From positions 1,860,001 through 1,924,000 of the forward strand of contig JAHLMK010000004.1 of NCBI GenBank assembly GCA_019915135.1: a stretch of DNA of 64,000 nt, written 5' to 3'. The position numbers and the translations under genes are program-made. How positions within the stretch are numbered: position 1 is the first letter of the stretch; each line of letters starts with the position of its first letter. Origin of the DNA: Strobilurus pachycystidiatus (lineage: Eukaryota > Basidiomycota > Agaricomycetes > Agaricales > Physalacriaceae). Below are positions 63,121 through 64,000 of the stretch, piece by piece. The notes beneath the pieces were generated by a model that ran no database searches, had not been told where the DNA came from, and saw nothing but the letters and a program-made list of their open reading frames with translations.

Positions 63121-63918
63121 ATGGCGGCAGCTTGGACGACACATAACCCTTCGACACCCGGTTCCAATATCGGGTTTTTCTATCCTCCTCCTCCATCTCC
63201 TACAGTCGTCAGTTTTCCGTCGAACGACGCCCACTCTCCTTCATCATCACGTTTTGGCAAGGCTCCTCCTATCCCGACGCTACCTTCACTTTCCGCCTAT
63301 AATCTACCATCTAATTTCAATCCCCATCCTATCAACTCCAATGAAAAACTGCAACACGGTCCCAACCCCCCTCTCCCTCCGCTCATTCCCCCGCCGCCAA
63401 TAAGCCCGCCGGCCAGGCCAGGATCATTACTATCTTGGAAACTCGTCCTCATCTTCATCGGTCTCGTGCCGCTCACGATAGCACTGTCTGCACTCTTTAC
63501 GACCATTGGAGCGGCGATTCTATCATTACCCGCCTCATTGGCCGCGTCGGGCGCCCTCGGTGGCGTCATTATCAGCATTCCACTCTTGGTCGTAGTGTTT
63601 TTCCTCATATCCCCCTGGTCCCCACCCCTGCCTCCAGAGGATTTCTTCGATGATTCCTCTATCGCAACCACAGCCGTTAGGCGCTATCTCAAAGCAGAAT
63701 ATTTTGCGTGTGGGCTGTTGGCAACATTTGTTGGTGCCTTCTCGGCGCCGATTGGCGCCGCGTGTATATCTCAGAACTCAGGGAGCGCTGCGAAGGCAGG
63801 CGCCCTAGGTGGCATAATATTCCTTGTGGGACTTCTGATATTGGGCCTGATGTCATTTTTCGGATGGTGGATTCATACACGGCGTAAATTGCGCGTTCGA
63901 CAGAGAAGCAGCAGTTAG
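63121..63918 (+). CDS. Four-pass membrane protein of unknown function
   Basis: 265 aa without an intron. Residues 1-100 are Pro/Ser-rich and cytosolic-looking (FFYPPPPSPTVVSF, PPLPPLIPPPPISPPARP). Four hydrophobic segments follow: LVLIFIGLVPLTIALSALF, LAASGALGGVIISIPLLVVV, YFACGLLATFVGAFSAPIG and AGALGGIIFLVGLLILGLM. Two of them carry SGALGG/AGALGG motifs, suggesting an internal duplication of a helix pair. The end WWIHTRRKLRVRQRSSS is positively charged. It is not a Ste3 receptor, which would have seven helices. I do not recognise the family. Confidence 0.7.
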   Translation: MAAAWTTHNPSTPGSNIGFFYPPPPSPTVVSFPSNDAHSPSSSRFGKAPPIPTLPSLSAYNLPSNFNPHPINSNEKLQHGPNPPLPPLIPPPPISPPARPGSLLSWKLVLIFIGLVPLTIALSALFTTIGAAILSLPASLAASGALGGVIISIPLLVVVFFLISPWSPPLPPEDFFDDSSIATTAVRRYLKAEYFACGLLATFVGAFSAPIGAACISQNSGSAAKAGALGGIIFLVGLLILGLMSFFGWWIHTRRKLRVRQRSSS

Positions 63919-64000
63919 TTTTAGGTGAAAAAGATTCTTCAGTGCTGAGAGGTCGAGTCACTGATTGTGTATAGTGTAATCCATGGACGTCACAACCTTA

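Noticed and set aside
63121..63918. Possible Ste3-type pheromone receptor beside the pheromone-like genes
   Set aside because: Only four hydrophobic helices and a long Pro-rich N-terminus; a Ste3 receptor would have seven helices starting near the N-terminus.

Overview
The window is nuclear DNA from a filamentous basidiomycete, most likely an Agaricomycete such as a polypore. Genes are dense and lie on both strands. Nearly all coding genes are broken by introns of about 44-77 nt with GT-AG borders. The gene content includes a CYP63-like P450 relic, a thaumatin-like protein, F-box proteins and two MDSF/MDAF...CaaX peptide genes that look like basidiomycete mating pheromone precursors. All gene models were spliced by eye, using frame continuity and family conservation; none has transcript support.

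Layout. 0-6 kb: 5' part of COX6 (minus), two tandem paralogues of a mitochondrial K+/H+-exchange-related protein, a ZIP9-type metal transporter (minus) and the THO subunit Tex1/THOC3. 6-9.5 kb: a 408-bp MITE with 71-bp inverted ends, a P450 relic, a three-copy promoter repeat and an extended SDR reductase. 9.5-18 kb: an F-box protein (minus), a mucin-like membrane protein with a cytoplasmic SH3-like end (minus), an unrecognised protein and a second F-box protein. 18-23 kb: an M3 oligopeptidase with two microexons and a secreted aerolysin-like protein (minus). 23.5-32.4 kb: PRP8, in 36 exons. 32.7-46 kb: a SIKE-family coiled-coil protein (STRIPAK), a small unknown gene, a GPI-anchored alpha/beta hydrolase, a PH-domain protein and an acyl-CoA synthetase (17 exons, minus). 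46-54 kb: a small basic protein, a membrane-anchored acyl-protein thioesterase (minus), the tRNA methyltransferase Dnmt2, a thaumatin-like protein and a single-pass membrane protein. 53.7-56.4 kb: a SAP plus GATA-like zinc-finger gene with a one-base frameshift. 56.5-59.4 kb: MRD1 (five RRMs), whose third intron is a tandem duplication carrying two snoRNA-like units. 59.3-62.4 kb: two copies of a ~1.1-kb segment, each with one CaaX pheromone-precursor-like gene; the second copy starts with a decayed piece of MRD1. 63-64 kb: a four-pass membrane protein.

Several neighbours serve RNA processing (Tex1, Prp8, Mrd1, Dnmt2) or mitochondria (Cox6, the exchange-related pair, possibly the oligopeptidase), but nothing suggests operon-like or clustered control. 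The two most noteworthy systems are the tandem pheromone-like genes at 59.8 and 61.8 kb, where the putative mature peptide end LFSGPQNC is unchanged while the rest diverges, and the MRD1 double intron at 57455-57811, with an AG|GT junction in its middle and a box C/D-like element in each half.
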